A stretch of DNA of 64,000 bases. It comes from Brachypodium distachyon. Its lineage: Eukaryota > Streptophyta > Magnoliopsida > Poales > Poaceae. The translations under genes were made by a program, and so were the position numbers. The stretch is from NCBI RefSeq assembly GCF_000005505.3, contig NC_016132.3, forward strand, positions 26,402,501-26,466,500, written 5' to 3'. The notes under the pieces are model-generated. The model had not been told where the DNA came from. It ran no database searches and saw only the letters and a list, made by a program, of their open reading frames with translations. Every line of letters begins with the position of its first letter. Position 1 is the first letter of the stretch. Shown here in pieces: positions 1-10,443 of the stretch.

Positions 1-1966
1 CTATCGAGAAGATGGAGGCTCCCCGCAAGGTGAAGGATGTCCAGCGCCTCAACGGTTGTGTTGCCGCACTGGGTCGCTTCATCTCATGGCTCGGCGAATG
101 CGCCCTGCCTTTCTTCAAGGATATGAAGAAGAAGGGTCCGGTTGACTGGATCCCCGAGGCCGAAGCGGCGTTCCGGGAACTCAAGTAGTACCTAAAATCG
201 GCGCCCGTCCTTGTCGCCCCCAAGCCGGGCGAGCCACTGCTACTCTACTTAGCAGCGACTGACCAGGTGGTCAGCTTGGTGCTAGTTGCCGAGAGGGAGG
301 AGGACGTTCCGGGGACTGAGGCTGCGGGATAGGGGGCTGAACAGCCCCCAGCAACCGCCTCGGACCCGGGGACCACCCCCGAGCCGGCAACTCCAGCACT
401 GCGCAAACGGCTAGTTCAGCACCTGGTGTACTTCGTCAGTACGGTGTTGCGCGACACCCGAACGAGGTACCTGCAAGTACAGAAGCTCCTCTTGGGGATC
501 CTACTTCTAGGCGCACCGCGTCACGGTGGTGTTGGGGTTTTGCCTTGAGCGAGCCCTCACCAACCGTGAAGCCACCGGAAGGGTGGCGAATGGAGGATGG
601 AGCTGTCAGAGTTCGGTCTGCACTTCACCAACTCCAAGAGCATCAAGAGTGCGGCCCTGGCGGACTTCGTCACAGAATGGACGTCGACGAGCGTAGAAGA
701 GGAGGAGCCGGAGACCAGCCTGCCCGGCAAGCTGGACGAAGGCCACTGGGTCCTCTACTTCGACGGCACGTTCAGTCTCCAAGGAGCTGGCGCCGGGGTT
801 GTCATCGAGTCACCAATGGGGGACCAGCTAAGGTTCGCCGTCCAACTCGATTTCCCGAACTCCACCAACAACACGGTGGAGTACGAGGGCTTGCTCGCCA
901 GGTTGTGGGCGGCAATCGCCCTCGACGTCAAGCGCCTGGTCGTTCGGGGCGACTCCCAGTTCATGATCAACCAGGTTAACAAGGACTACGACTGCCCACA
1001 GATGGCACCGTACGTGGAGGAAGTCCGCAAGCTAGAATGCATGTTCAAGGGTTTGCGATTCGAACACGTCAAGCGGAAGGACAACTTCGCGGGTGACGAG
1101 CTGCCCAAGATGGCAGTAGAGCGCCAGAAGCCTCCGGCGGGGGTGTTCTGCCAGAAGCAAGCAGCTCCTTCAGTCGCCCCCAAGCCGGTTGCCGGGGACG
1201 CCCCTCCCGCAACCGAAGGAAACCCCGCAACAGCAGGGGTCCATACCGCCAACATAGCGGCGTGCGTTGGCAGGGAGGCCCCTCCCTGGGCGGTGGAAAT
1301 TGCCCGCTACCTGAAGGAGGGGGTCCTCTCGGAAGACCACGTTGCCGCAGAACGAGTGGCCCGGCAAGCCAAAATGTACGCCGTGGTGGACGGGAACCTC
1401 TACCGCAGGCGTGCAAATGGGGTCAAGCTCATCTGCGTGCCGCAAGACGAAGGGCGCGTGCTGTTGGAAGAGATACATCGAGGCACATGCTCCCACCATG
1501 TGGCCTCCCAGGCGCTGGCCGGCAAGGTGTTTCGGCACGGTTTTTACTGGCCCACGGCCCTGGCCGACGCGGAACGGCTGGTGAAGACATGCGAAGCGTG
1601 CCAGTTCCACTCGAAGAAGAGCAATCAGCTGGCGCGGGCCCTGCATGTCATCCCCTCCTCATGGTCGACGATCTGAACTTCATCGAAGAGCTTCGATGCC
1701 GGGCTGCTATGCGGGCCGCGCGCTACCAGCAGGGACTCCGTCGTTATCACGACAGGCGAGTCCGTCCCCGGGGGCTCGAGAACGGAGACCTTGTCCTGCG
1801 CCGGATACAAGGAACGAAGGCCGGGAACAAGTTGACTCCGAAATGGGAGGGCCCCTTCCGGGTAGTACAGGTAACCAGACCGGGGGCTGTCCGGCTGGAA
1901 ACCGAAGATGGCTTGCCGGTGCAAAATAACTGGAATATTGAGCACTTGCGCAAGTTCTACCCGTGA
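1..1966 (+). pseudogene. Gypsy pol fragment: RT end, RNase H, integrase without core
   Basis: The first ~540 bases match the RT connection region but carry a TAG (about 187) where element C has a Gln codon, a second TAG near 332, and a ~30-bp deletion near 508. An open stretch at 597-1676 covers RNase H, with FDGT, VEYEGL, RGDSQ and a final Asp in FAGDELPK, then the integrase HHCC zinc finger (EIHRG, SHH, TCEACQ). At 1663 the reading jumps directly to the integrase C-terminus (DDLNFIEEL, GPFRVV, ending FYP at 1966). The D,D35E core present in element C at 32540-33097 is missing. The gene cannot make active integrase. Confidence 0.85.
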
Positions 1967-2190
1967 AGCGGCGGAGCCCGACCCTCAGGTGATGCTGCCG
2001 ATGCGTACCTCTCGAACTAGTGTAGCCGGGCAACCCCCGTGTGTAAACCACTGGTTATTGTGAATAAAGATAAGTGCTTCTTTCCTGAAATTTTAAGATT
2101 GCCTCGTTTATTTGCGTGTTCCTCCTGGTTTGGGTGCACAAAAGTGTCTTTCCATACTTGGTTGTGAGCAGGAGGGAGGGCCAGCCGACG
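1967..2190 (+). promoter_or_regulatory. Post-pol block with AATAAA signal (copy A)
   Basis: Immediately after the pol stop lies a block repeated at 4593-4830 and 33401-33640. It carries GAATAAAGATAAG with AATAAA at 2063-2068, about 97 bp past the stop codon, which is a plausible polyadenylation signal for a pol-length transcript. The block ends in a motif reading GTTGTGAGCAGG, after which copy A has lost most of the hairpin array present in B and C. Confidence 0.5.
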
Positions 2191-2674
2191 GGTGCACTAC
2201 TGTAGTGCCCCTACCGCACCCCTCCAGAGGCGAGGGTCGTCGTGAGGACGCTGTGATGGCGCTGGTGCCGGCGTTCGCCGTTCGCTCCGGCCCCCCACAG
2301 CGTCCCTCCTACGTCCCTCAAGTAGCTTTTTCCCCAAGCAACGAGGGCTGCTACGAGGATGCCATGGCATCCTCGCCACCCGCATTCGTCGATGGCGGCG
2401 AGGAAGTCACGACGTCCCCACCGCACCCCTCGGGACAGGTTCCCCCGGAAGCAAGAGATTCTCTTCAAAGGCGAGGGTTGTTGTGGAGGCGCGGTGGGAG
2501 CATCGTCGTTGGCGCTTGTCGCCGACGGCGATCCTGCCACGGCGTCTCCACCGCATCCCTCCAGCGGACTCTCTCAAGGGAAACGTGCCGAGCGCACATC
2601 ACCGGCAAACGTTCCGAGCATGAGACTGAACGAGAAGCTAAGTGCTGGCACCTAAATGACAAATCCTCCAAGAA
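2191..2674 (+). repeat. Remnant of the T1 hairpin array (copy A)
   Basis: Only the right arm of one upstream unit remains (about 2190-2210), followed by the downstream units. One clean stem is GGACGCTGTG at 2246-2255 with CACAGCGTCC at 2296-2305, equivalent to the fifth hairpin of copy C. The sequence then matches 9380-9650 of copy B. The promoter-like part and the first units are deleted. An open frame spans much of it, but this is GC-rich sequence with no known domain. Confidence 0.5.
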
Positions 2675-4578
2675 CTAAACGTAATTGAACGCTGCCTCGC
2701 CAAGGGTGCCCCCGGAACCTGCGTGTGGCCAGGGTGTTAGAAGGACGCTTGCGAGGGGGGTGCGCTCTGGGACGACAGGTTCCTCGGCGTCCTCCAGGGC
2801 TTCCCGGGCAAGGCGCGCCTCCTCTCTGGCGAGTCGCGTCTCCTCGCGCAGCCGGGAGAGCTCTTGCCGCTCCTTCTCCATGGCTTCCCGCACCTCGCCA
2901 AGTTGGCTCTTGGCGATGGCCATGTGCTCCCTCACCTCGTTGAAAGAGGTGACGAAGGCCAGTTGCTAGTCCTTGACGGCGTCCAGGAACCGGTGTCCTT
3001 GCTCGAAGACGCTTGGATCCCAGGTGATGGGATTCCAAGCCACCCCGGCAAGGGTGCTAAGGTTGGCGTCGAGGGAGGCGGCCGAGGACGACGAAGCCCC
3101 CGCCGCCACCGTGGAGCCGAGCGGGGGGTCGTCTGCATGTGCCGGGGCATCCTGTCGCCCTTCCCCGGCAACCTCCCCTTCACCCACGCTCGGGGACTGC
3201 AGGGCTGGTGAGGTTGCCGCGCCCCCCGCTGGGGCCGCCCCCTGCTGGGCAGCAGATGAATCCGCGCCAGCTGCGTCTGCGGCTACTGGCACAACGCCGG
3301 ATGCCGTCCCGGCGGTGCCAGTGCTCACCGCGACCGCCGGGGCTGGCGCGGCTGGGCTTGGTGCGGGAGCCACTAACGGCTCCTCCGCCGCCCCCATGAT
3401 CTCGACATCAGAGTCGAGATCAACCACGGTAGTGCCCGCTCCCAGTGCGGGCGCGCTTGGGCCTGCAGCAACAAGAAGTGTGAGAATCGACGAGCGAAAG
3501 AGTAGCCGAAAGCGAGAGGAAGGGGATCAGGGTGGTTACCTTGCAAGGCCATTGGACTTGCGGGGGGAGCTTCCCCCACCTCATCCGTCCCGGCGGGAGC
3601 CTCCGAGAGGGTTGCCGCGGGCGAAGTGCCACCTGCTGAAAGAAAAGGTACGGTTGTGTGATTAACTAACAATCGAAAATGTAGCAAAGGAGACAGGATG
3701 GAGCTGTACCTGTTGCTGGCACCACCTCCGTTGGAGTTGGGCCGCCGGCGGGTGCGATGGCGACGCTGCGGGCCGCAGTGATGCCGGGGTCGGCAGCGCT
3801 GTAGGCGTCCGCGCGTGCCTTCTTGCTCGGCGCGGCGGGCGGGGAGTCGCCCCTCCCCCTCTTGCTGGCGCTCGTCGGCGAGTCGGTTCTCGGGGGGTTG
3901 CGCCGGAGCGCGAAACCCTGGAAGACCCACCGAGCGGGCGGCGTCGTGGGTGCCAGTGGGGTGCCATGACCCGAGGCTGGGCTGCCGCGACGCCGGGGGC
4001 TGCCCCCGGGGGAGGTGCCGCCGCTGGGCTGCTGGCGGTCGTCACCGGGGTGGTCGCCGCTGTGGCCCCAGAGAACACAGCGGTTGTGGTCGCCGCGGAG
4101 CTGCCGGCGGACGTCCCTAGGGCGGCGGCCGCTGCGTATGCCCTTGATCTCCGAACGATCAGGGGCGCGTCATCACTATCCTCATCGTCGTCGTCCACAG
4201 GGACGACCTCCGGGAACACTGCAGGCTGGCCCGCCTCGTCATCCAGGGACTGGAGGGAGGGCCAGCTGATCTCCGACTCGGCCCCGCTCTCCTCGAGCAC
4301 CTGGTTCCTGTGAGGCACTGGCAGGGGAGCGCGAGGGGTCCGAGTGGGGGTATCATCCGTCAACCCCCACTCGTTGCAGGGTGGGAAGGCGGCGACGATG
4401 TCATTGAGCCCCGCAATGCCGGCGTGGAGGGAGATGACCCTCGGTGGGAACCCCGTTGCGGGAAGGTTTTCGCCGGAGATCCCCCTCACCCACACCTGGA
4501 GGGATTCCAAGTCCACGCCTTCGCGACAGAGGCGTGTCCTGTCCTCGGCACCCGTGTACATCCACGCGGGCCGGGAGC
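2675..4578 (-). pseudogene. Antisense accessory gene of copy A, N-terminal domain missing
   Basis: Read on the minus strand, this gene begins inside the protein at the fusion near 4578. It gives a segment with WVRGISGE and PPCNEWGL, an acidic stretch followed by APLIVRRSRAYAA, Ala/Pro-rich sequence, then an exon starting near 3462 with VVDLDSDVEIMG and NPITWDPSVFEQGHRFLDAVKD, a TAG at 2966, and a coiled coil rich in REE and LAREEARLAREALED. Likely introns have donors GTACAG (near 3708) and GTAACC (3539) and acceptors at about 3640 and 3463. The PF04195-like N-terminal domain is lost, and the C-terminus is cut by a deletion to the hairpin-array side. Same gene as in element C at 35675-38498. 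Confidence 0.7.
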
Positions 4579-4592
4579 ACTTGTGCAAGTTC

Positions 4593-5013
4593 TGCCCGTG
4601 AAGCGGCGGAGCCCGACCCTCAGGTGATGCCGCTGATGCATACCTCTCAAACTAGTGTAGCCGGGCAACCCCTGTGTGTAAACCACTGGTTATTGTGAAT
4701 AAAGATAAGTGCGTTTTCCTTGAGTTTTAAGGTTGCTTCGTTTATTTGCATGCTCCTCCTTCTTCTGTCTCCTGCTTTTGGTGCACAGAAGTGTCTTTCC
4801 ATACTTGCTTGTGAGCAGGGGGCTGCTGGAGCCTTGAAACAACAAACCCATTGCCGGATCGCTCCGCCACGGGACATGCAGTTGCCGGGCTTCCCGCAAC
4901 CTGCATCAGGGAGGAGCGGTTGCCAGGCTCCCCACAACATGCACCACGGAGCCGCTGCGTCCGGGAATGAGATGCTCACATCCAAGTTTGGCATCGACCC
5001 TTCCGTGCCCGGG
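4593..5013 (+). promoter_or_regulatory. Post-pol block with AATAAA signal and two GTTGC repeats (copy B)
   Basis: This is the second copy of the post-pol block, with AATAAA at 4698-4703. Further on, about 4875-4950, are two diverged units of the GTTGC-CGGG-ctt-CCCG-CAAC hairpin repeat that is present four times in element C at 33675-33824. The block is cut at 5018 by the solo LTR and resumes at 8471. Confidence 0.5.
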
Positions 5014-5018
5014 GACTG
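5014..5018 (+). other. Target-site duplication GACTG (left)
   Basis: The pentamer GACTG flanks the solo LTR here and at 8471-8475. Removing the LTR and one copy restores the sequence seen in element C near 33890. Confidence 0.9.
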
Positions 5019-8000
5019 TGTAACATCCCAAATTTTTCAAATTCGGATGTTCGCACCTTTTCATTTCTTATGCATATCACCTTGATCATATCTTAAAATA
5101 TTGGTGTTCGTTGTGATGCATTATTTAAAGTGTTTGAAATGGTGTTTTGGAATGTGTTAGGTTGATAGAACTTGATTTGAGAATTTTCTAGAATTTAAAA
5201 ATGCATTCTAGGATTTTATTTGGATTTATTTAAAGCTTAAAAACCTTAAAACTATTTTTATTAATTTCTTTTTTGAGTGGGAATAATTTTCCTAGACTCT
5301 AAATGAACTATATTATTTTACAGATTTTTTTTGGAATTTTTCTGATGCCATTTGATATTTTAAATGATTTAAATGAAATTTCGGGTGAATTATAGATCCT
5401 GAAAAGTATTTTATAATCTTTTTCTTTTGTTCTTTTTCTTTTTCTCTGGTATTACGCTTGCTCCGCAGGCAAACGTATTTGGAGAAAATACGCTTTCTCT
5501 CTCTCTTTCTCTCTCCTTCTCTCTCACTGACAGGTGGGGCCCACCTGTCATCTTCTACCTCCGGCCAAGCGCCGCTCGCCGTTCCCCGCGCACCGCCGCC
5601 GGCGCCGCGCCCCGCCGCCGCCGCCGCTCGCCCGCGCAACTACCGCCGCCCGACTCCACCCCACGCGCCCACGACCTCCACGCCCGCACGCCGCGCGGCA
5701 ACTGCTGCACCCCGACCGCCTCCCCACGCGCCCTCGACCCCCTTTAAAGCGCCCTGCACCTCTCGCACACGCCCTTGCCCGCCCGCGCTCCCTGCCCGCC
5801 CACGCACCTCAAATTCCGGCCAAAACCGCCGCCGCCGCCGCCGAACTCCGGCGAGCAATCGTCGGAGATTCGCCGACCCATTCGCGAATTCGCTTGCACC
5901 GTTGGACTCCTTGCGACGCCGTGAACCTCCCCCAACTCTTCATCTTCTTCCCCGAGTCCCGATTCGTCGACTCGTTCATCTCAAGTGGGATTTGGGTATG
6001 AACTTGTTAAAGTTCTCTGAAACTTATGCTTTTCGGTTAGCTCTGTTCAAGCGTCGATTGTTAGCAGACCATTGATCTTTATGTGCTATAGTTTTCACCA
6101 TTGTATAGAGGGAGTGTTTCTCTATAATTTCTCTGTAGACAGTAGCCGTAGATGGTTCATCTCGTGCATTGCATCGTCGTCGCAAATTGGTATTCTAAGC
6201 AGCCTCTCTGCCGTATCTCTGCCGCGGCAGAAAGTTGCAGCACCATTCTTAGTGGGTAGCCTTATTCGCAGTAGTTCCCGTTGTTGTCCGTAGCATCATT
6301 TTAGTTGTTTCTTTCGTTAGATTGAACTTTAGGAACACCCCTTCACAGCCATTTCCTAGATGGGCCATTTCAACTTCACCTTCACTTGCAGCACGACGGT
6401 AGAAGTTCATATCCTGTACTGTCCTGTTTTAGAGTAGCCACATTCATCTGTTCTTAGCTACTGCCTCATATCTTCATACTTAGTGAAGCCAGTGCCATTT
6501 GGAAGAGTAGATCATATTCTTGGCTTTCTTTGTTTATTTCTCTGTCATTCGAATTGTTTAGCACCGGTAGCTTTTCAATAGAAGTTAGTATTCTTTGTCT
6601 GTCAGAATCTGACTAGCCACCTTTGCAAACCAGTAACTTTTGATCTGTTTATCCAATTGACCTGAAACCTATTGCGTTAGTTAGTACAACCTTAGAACTA
6701 TACTGTAGCATACGTTTGGTGCCATGTTCTGTACATTAACACCTATTACCTGTCAGCCCTAGTTGCTATCTGTTAACAGTAGCAGATTTCTGAATCTTCA
6801 GACTTAGCCTCACTAGCCTTAACCTTAGGCTTTAGAACATGAATTGTTAATACTATGGTATTACTTAGATGACATTTAGGTTCTGTTTCTGTATGCTTGT
6901 GATACATCCTTTATCGGAAGTTCATTTGGAGTTATATTTGGATTTTGAGAGATGTTTGGAACTATGCATTTATTGTTGTTTCGTTCTTCGCGTTAGATTA
7001 TTCGGATTGCGATTGCGAAGAGTGCCAGGGAGTTGACAGCCGCAACAACTTTTCTGATCCAGGCAAGTTACACTTTTGAGCATGTAGTATCCCATTATTT
7101 TGCTTAAGCTATGTTGATTTACATGATTAGGGAATGCATGATAGTTACTTTTATATGAAGTATGTTTAAATGCGTTTGCAACATGTTTAGTTATTCCTAG
7201 TAGATTGCTTATAGGATTTTATTGTCATGCCACCAAATACGATAGGTTATGTATTTACATTTTTCCAAAGCATGCTATACTATTATAACGGGATGGGACC
7301 CAAACTATATTGAAAAGTATTAAGTGCTCTTTATGAGCGAGTATGTTTTTGGAAAAATGTTTTCGAAATAAAACCAAAATGTTTTATCTGGATGGAGTGG
7401 TATGATGGAGGCCAGTTGGCTGTCGGCAAGTGTTGTAGCCCCGTAACGGGTACACGCTCCGGAGAAGGTGGGGACCGCTGTCCAGAAATCCAATAGTTCA
7501 AACCTTCTCATGTACCCAAATGCTTCTTGTGTAACCACTTGCTATTATGGGCTCTGGCTTGGTCGACTAACTAGCGGGAAACCCTTACCTGGGTATCGCC
7601 ATCCGGAGAGGAGCCAATGTGCTCATATGGGGCGGGCGGTGCCAGAATTAGGTATCAGGGGACTTCTAGTGAAAGACTTCATCACAATCTTTACCTGTTG
7701 CGCATGCTTGTCGTCAGGCAACACTTTGGACTGATTGTGTCAAATGGGTAAAGTGTACAAACCTCTCGAGAGTGTCAATCTAATCGATTAGTCATGCCCC
7801 TGGTTACGGGGGACCTTGAGTCATTAAGTCAGGAGAAGTGGCGATCTTCAAGTTTTTTTTTCAAAAACCCCAAAACTGTTTTGACTCGATGGAAGGTTCC
7901 ACAGAATGAGTCAGGAGAAAAGGGATGTTATGGAGTGTCAGTTGACCCAGAATGCATAGCTAGGTCGTGGAGTGAACATCCACAGAATGACCATACTATT

Positions 8001-8470
8001 GATCAAACCCTGTTTTATCAAAACTCTAGGATGGAGATTTTCAAAGTAAATACTATGAGTATTTCGAAACCCCAAAAGCAGCATTTTGCGAAAACAACCC
8101 TAGTAGCCAAACTAGGAAATCCTTCATCATTTCCATGCATTCCTCCTAACCACACAGGTGTGACTTGCAAGTACATTCAATATACTGGCCTGCACCTATC
8201 ATGTGCAGAGAGTGACGCATAGGAAGAAGACGCAGGGTCGCGAGTCTACACTCAACTTGCCTGTGGCATTGATGGGACTCCCTCTTTATCAGTGTGTTTT
8301 ATTTGAACTTCCGCTTGGCTTGTATTAAGTACTCTGGATTTGTTATTCGAACCGATGTAATAGACATGTGTATGGTATTTCATCAATGGAGCTGTGTGTG
8401 CTAGCATTTGATCTAGGGACTAGCATAGTTTACACAAAGGTTCGGATCCTTACGGGTCTGGGTCACCACA
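5019..8470 (+). mobile_element. Solo LTR, 3.45 kb, TGTAACATCCC type
   Basis: The segment begins TGTAACATCCC, ends ACCACA, and sits between perfect 5-bp duplications (GACTG), so it has LTR termini and integrase-type target duplication. No internal coding region is present, so it is a solo LTR. It shares its start with the 3.28-kb solo LTR at 29113, and also a GGGCCC palindrome (5528-5550), a GC-rich block with a CTTTAAAG TATA-like site near 5739, a short coding-like block at 7011-7070 and a CTCTCGAGAG motif near 7762. The two are otherwise well diverged. The long open frames at 5458-6075 reflect GC richness. The lineage is uncertain; a chromovirus such as Tekay is possible. Confidence 0.88.
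5528..5550. promoter_or_regulatory. GGGCCC palindrome in LTR promoter region
   Basis: Arms TGACAGGTGGG (5528-5538) and CCCACCTGTCA (5540-5550) are perfectly complementary around a central G. The element resembles the GTGGGCCCAC class of motifs known to be over-represented in grass promoters and bound by TCP factors. The other solo LTR has the same palindrome with the outermost pair changed on both sides. Confidence 0.55.
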
Positions 8471-8475
8471 GACTG
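8471..8475 (+). other. Target-site duplication GACTG (right)
   Basis: Right-hand partner of 5014-5018. Confidence 0.9.
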
Positions 8476-8781
8476 GAGGCAGGAGGTTATCCATGTTGCT
8501 TTGAGTTTTTCGTGAATTTCAAAAGTTTTTTGCAGCGTCTCGGGCTTGGTAAGAATCTAACCTGCAGGGTAAAAGTGGAATCTTGCGCACTATGGTACCC
8601 GTGGGCCACCCACGGGTCGCGGCTTGTAGCAGCGCCCTGTGGTGCGGAGCGACCGCACAACGAGGGACTCGCCGCACTTCGAGTCTCCTGATTCAGGAGG
8701 GAGCCGCCACGTGTGCCACAGCACCTTGGCATGCTGTGTTGACCCGACGTGAATGGTGGCGAGCCCCCCCCCCTTCGCGCC

Positions 8782-8788
8782 TATAAAA
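8782..8788 (+). promoter_or_regulatory. Internal TATA box upstream of hairpin array (copy B)
   Basis: TATAAAA lies in the context CGCGCCTATAAAAGG, the same as at 34199 in element C. It sits 75 bp before the first hairpin arm and is far from either LTR. It could drive a separate sense transcript covering the array. Conservation in both copies and spacing are the evidence; transcription is an inference. Confidence 0.5.
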
Positions 8789-8856
8789 GGAGCGTCCAGG
8801 CCATGGGACAGCTCAGAGCGCAGCCAAGAGGCTATGAACGCGGGTGGTGCCGCAGA

Positions 8857-9589
8857 GGCGCGATGGTAGTGCATGCCATCCGCGCCCAGCGCCGACGGGT
8901 GCCCTGCCATTGCGCCCTTGCCGCATTCCCTCACCGAGCCCACTCCGAGGGGCGTCACAGAGACACGGTGGTACTGCATGCCATCCGCGCTCAGCGCCGA
9001 CGGGTGCACTGCCACCGTGTCCTTGCCACGTCTCCTCTAGCGACCGGCTCCGAGGCGAGGGTTGCCGTGGAGGCACTGTGGTGGTGCATTCCATCGGCGC
9101 CCGGCGCCGACGGGTGCACTACTGCAGTGCCCCTGCCGCATCCCTCCAGAGGGTATCTCCGCAAGGAGTGAGGGTTTCTGCGGAGACACTATGGCGGTGC
9201 ATGCCATCTGTGCTCAGCGCCGCCGGGTGCGCGGCCATAGTGTCCCTGCCGCACCCCTCCAGAGGCGAGGGTTGTAGCGAGGACGCTGTGAGGGCGCCGC
9301 TGCCAGCGTTTTCCGTTCGCTCCGGCCCACCGCAACATCCCTGCTGCGTCCCTCAGACAGGTTTTTTCCCAAGCAGCGAGGGCTGCTGCGGGTACGCCGT
9401 GGCGTCCTCGCCACCCGCGCTCGCCGATGGCGGCGAGGAAGCCACGATGTCCCCGCTGCACCCCTCGGGACAGGTTCCTCCGGAAGCAAGGGTCTCTTTT
9501 CAAAGGCGAGGGTTGTTGTGGAGGCGCGGTGGGAGCATCGTCGTTAGTGCTTGTCGTCGACGGCGATCCTGCCACGATGTCTCCACCGC
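8857..9589 (+). repeat. Tandem array of pairing hairpin units (copy B)
   Basis: Four ~105-115-bp units each contain two arms of about 17 nt that pair: 8857-8873 with 8900-8916, 8962-8978 with 9005-9021, 9072-9088 with 9115-9131, 9185-9201 with 9228-9244. Outer arm starts are GGCGCGATGG, GACACGGTGG, GGCACTGTGG and GACACTATGG, and each partner changes to match, leaving at most one mismatch plus G-T pairs per stem. The loop between arms is conserved (TGCATGCCATC, GCGCCGACGGG). Further stems follow at 9398-9412 with 9432-9446 and 9526-9541 with 9574-9589. An open frame of 266 codons crosses the array but has no known domain; the paired substitutions favour a selected RNA or DNA structure. Confidence 0.65.
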
Positions 9590-9604
9590 ATCCCTCCAGC
9601 GGAC

Positions 9605-10129
9605 TCTCTCGTGGGAAACATGCCAGGCGCACATCACCGGCTAGTGTGCCGAGCACAGAACCGAACATAGAGCTAACTGCTTGAACCTAAACGGTAAACT
9701 CTTTAAGAACGGAACGTAATTGAAAGTTGCCTCGCCAAGGGTGTCCCCGGAACCTGCGTGTAGCCAGGGTGTTAGAAGGACGCCTGCGGGGGGAGTTACC
9801 CCGCACGCGGAGTGGCTCGCCGCTACTGCTTGACCCCAGGTCGGCACTACGGGTCCGTCCCGGGTCCCTGGTCTGGTCAAGAGTGATGCGCGCGAGTCCC
9901 CGGCAACACAAAGCACAACACACAAAGGCTAAGGGATCCACCCCGCGAGGCAGCCCCGGGAACAAAAAGCGAGCACTAAGCAGAACTGAAAAGCTTAATT
10001 AAGTAGCGAATGATTCCATGAACTAATGGGAATGTAATTTTTCAAACGGCGCCAAGCACCACACTTGCAGGGCAAAAACAAAGGAAGATAAACAGGAAAG
10101 CAGCAGAGACCGGCAGGAGGCAGCGGCAA
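9605..10129. other. Non-coding spacer between array and antisense gene (copy B)
   Basis: This matches 35080-35670 of element C, including the GTGTTAGAAGGACG block and a CCCGGGTCCCTGGTCTGG block. No credible reading frame is visible on either strand. It ends at the antisense stop codon region, conserved as CAACTAGTTG in both copies. Confidence 0.5.
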
Positions 10130-10443
10130 CTAGTTGCCGAAGTCTTCCGCCGGGGGCTCCGGGGACGGCTCGGGGTCCGGCTTCCGCTGCATCCGCTCGA
10201 CCACCTCGTCGACGAACCCACGCACCGCTTGAGTGTGGGTGGGCTCGTCCTCGCTGTCCGACCAAGCGTCCAGCAAGGACTCAAAGAGAAATTCCGGGTC
10301 CCGGAGGTGTATCCTCGAGAGGATCGTCCCGGCGACCTCCCGAGCGCAGTAGGCAACCTCGGTTGCGCCGTACTGGGCGATCCCGACGTCGAGCGCCCCG
10401 AGCTTCCCCACCAAGTCGGAGAAGAACGGGATGGTGCTAGCCG
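10130..10443 (-). pseudogene. C-terminal exon of antisense gene (copy B)
   Basis: The minus strand reads into a segment with PFFSDLVGKLGALD, EVAGTILSRIH, PEFLFESLLDAWSD and a C-terminus ending PPAEDFGN. Element C ends the same gene with PPAEDGDN but has a coiled coil before it, so the two copies share the last residues but differ upstream. Element G has a matching segment (EVAGTIL-like, FPFETMFNDW) near 43400-43500. The gene is cut at 10443 by the join to element E. Function unknown. Confidence 0.6.

Larger units (their letters stand above)
1..4578 (+). mobile_element. Tat-like Gypsy element fragment A (family T1)
   Basis: This is a truncated T1 element that enters from the left window edge already inside reverse transcriptase. 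In order it holds the RT end, RNase H, the integrase zinc-binding region, the integrase C-terminus, a non-coding post-pol block and an antisense gene lacking its N-terminal domain. It is close in sequence to the same parts of element C (27590-38500), which serves as the reference. It stops where its antisense gene is fused to a second post-pol block (4575-4578, shared GAGC). No LTR of its own is visible. Assignment to Tat rests on pol sequence and on the antisense gene, which is a known trait of that lineage. Confidence 0.8.
4575..10443 (+). mobile_element. Tat-like Gypsy element fragment B (family T1)
   Basis: This fragment begins exactly at the last codons of a T1 pol (the CACTTG..CAAG..CCCGTGA block homologous to 1945 and 33378). 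It runs through the post-pol region, an inserted solo LTR (5019-8470), a TATA box, the hairpin array, a non-coding spacer (9605-10129) that matches 35080-35670 of element C, and the C-terminal part of the antisense gene. At 10443 it abuts the integrase end of another element (E). With the solo LTR removed it is about 2.4 kb. No gag, RT or LTR of its own is present, so it is a recombination or deletion product. Confidence 0.7.

Noticed and set aside
2112..2678. 188-codon sense frame in copy A spacer
   Set aside because: It crosses the hairpin-array remnant and is not kept in copies B and C as a common product.
5458..6075. Overlapping long frames in the 5019-8470 LTR
   Set aside because: Open on both strands because of CCG/GCC-rich sequence; Pro/Arg/Ala composition and no motifs; the other solo LTR has unrelated frames at the same place.
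8844..9644. 266-codon open frame over the hairpin array as a protein gene
   Set aside because: Very GC-rich, no known domain, follows the repeat period, and the equivalent frame in element C stops early; paired changes favour structure. Left as an open possibility only.
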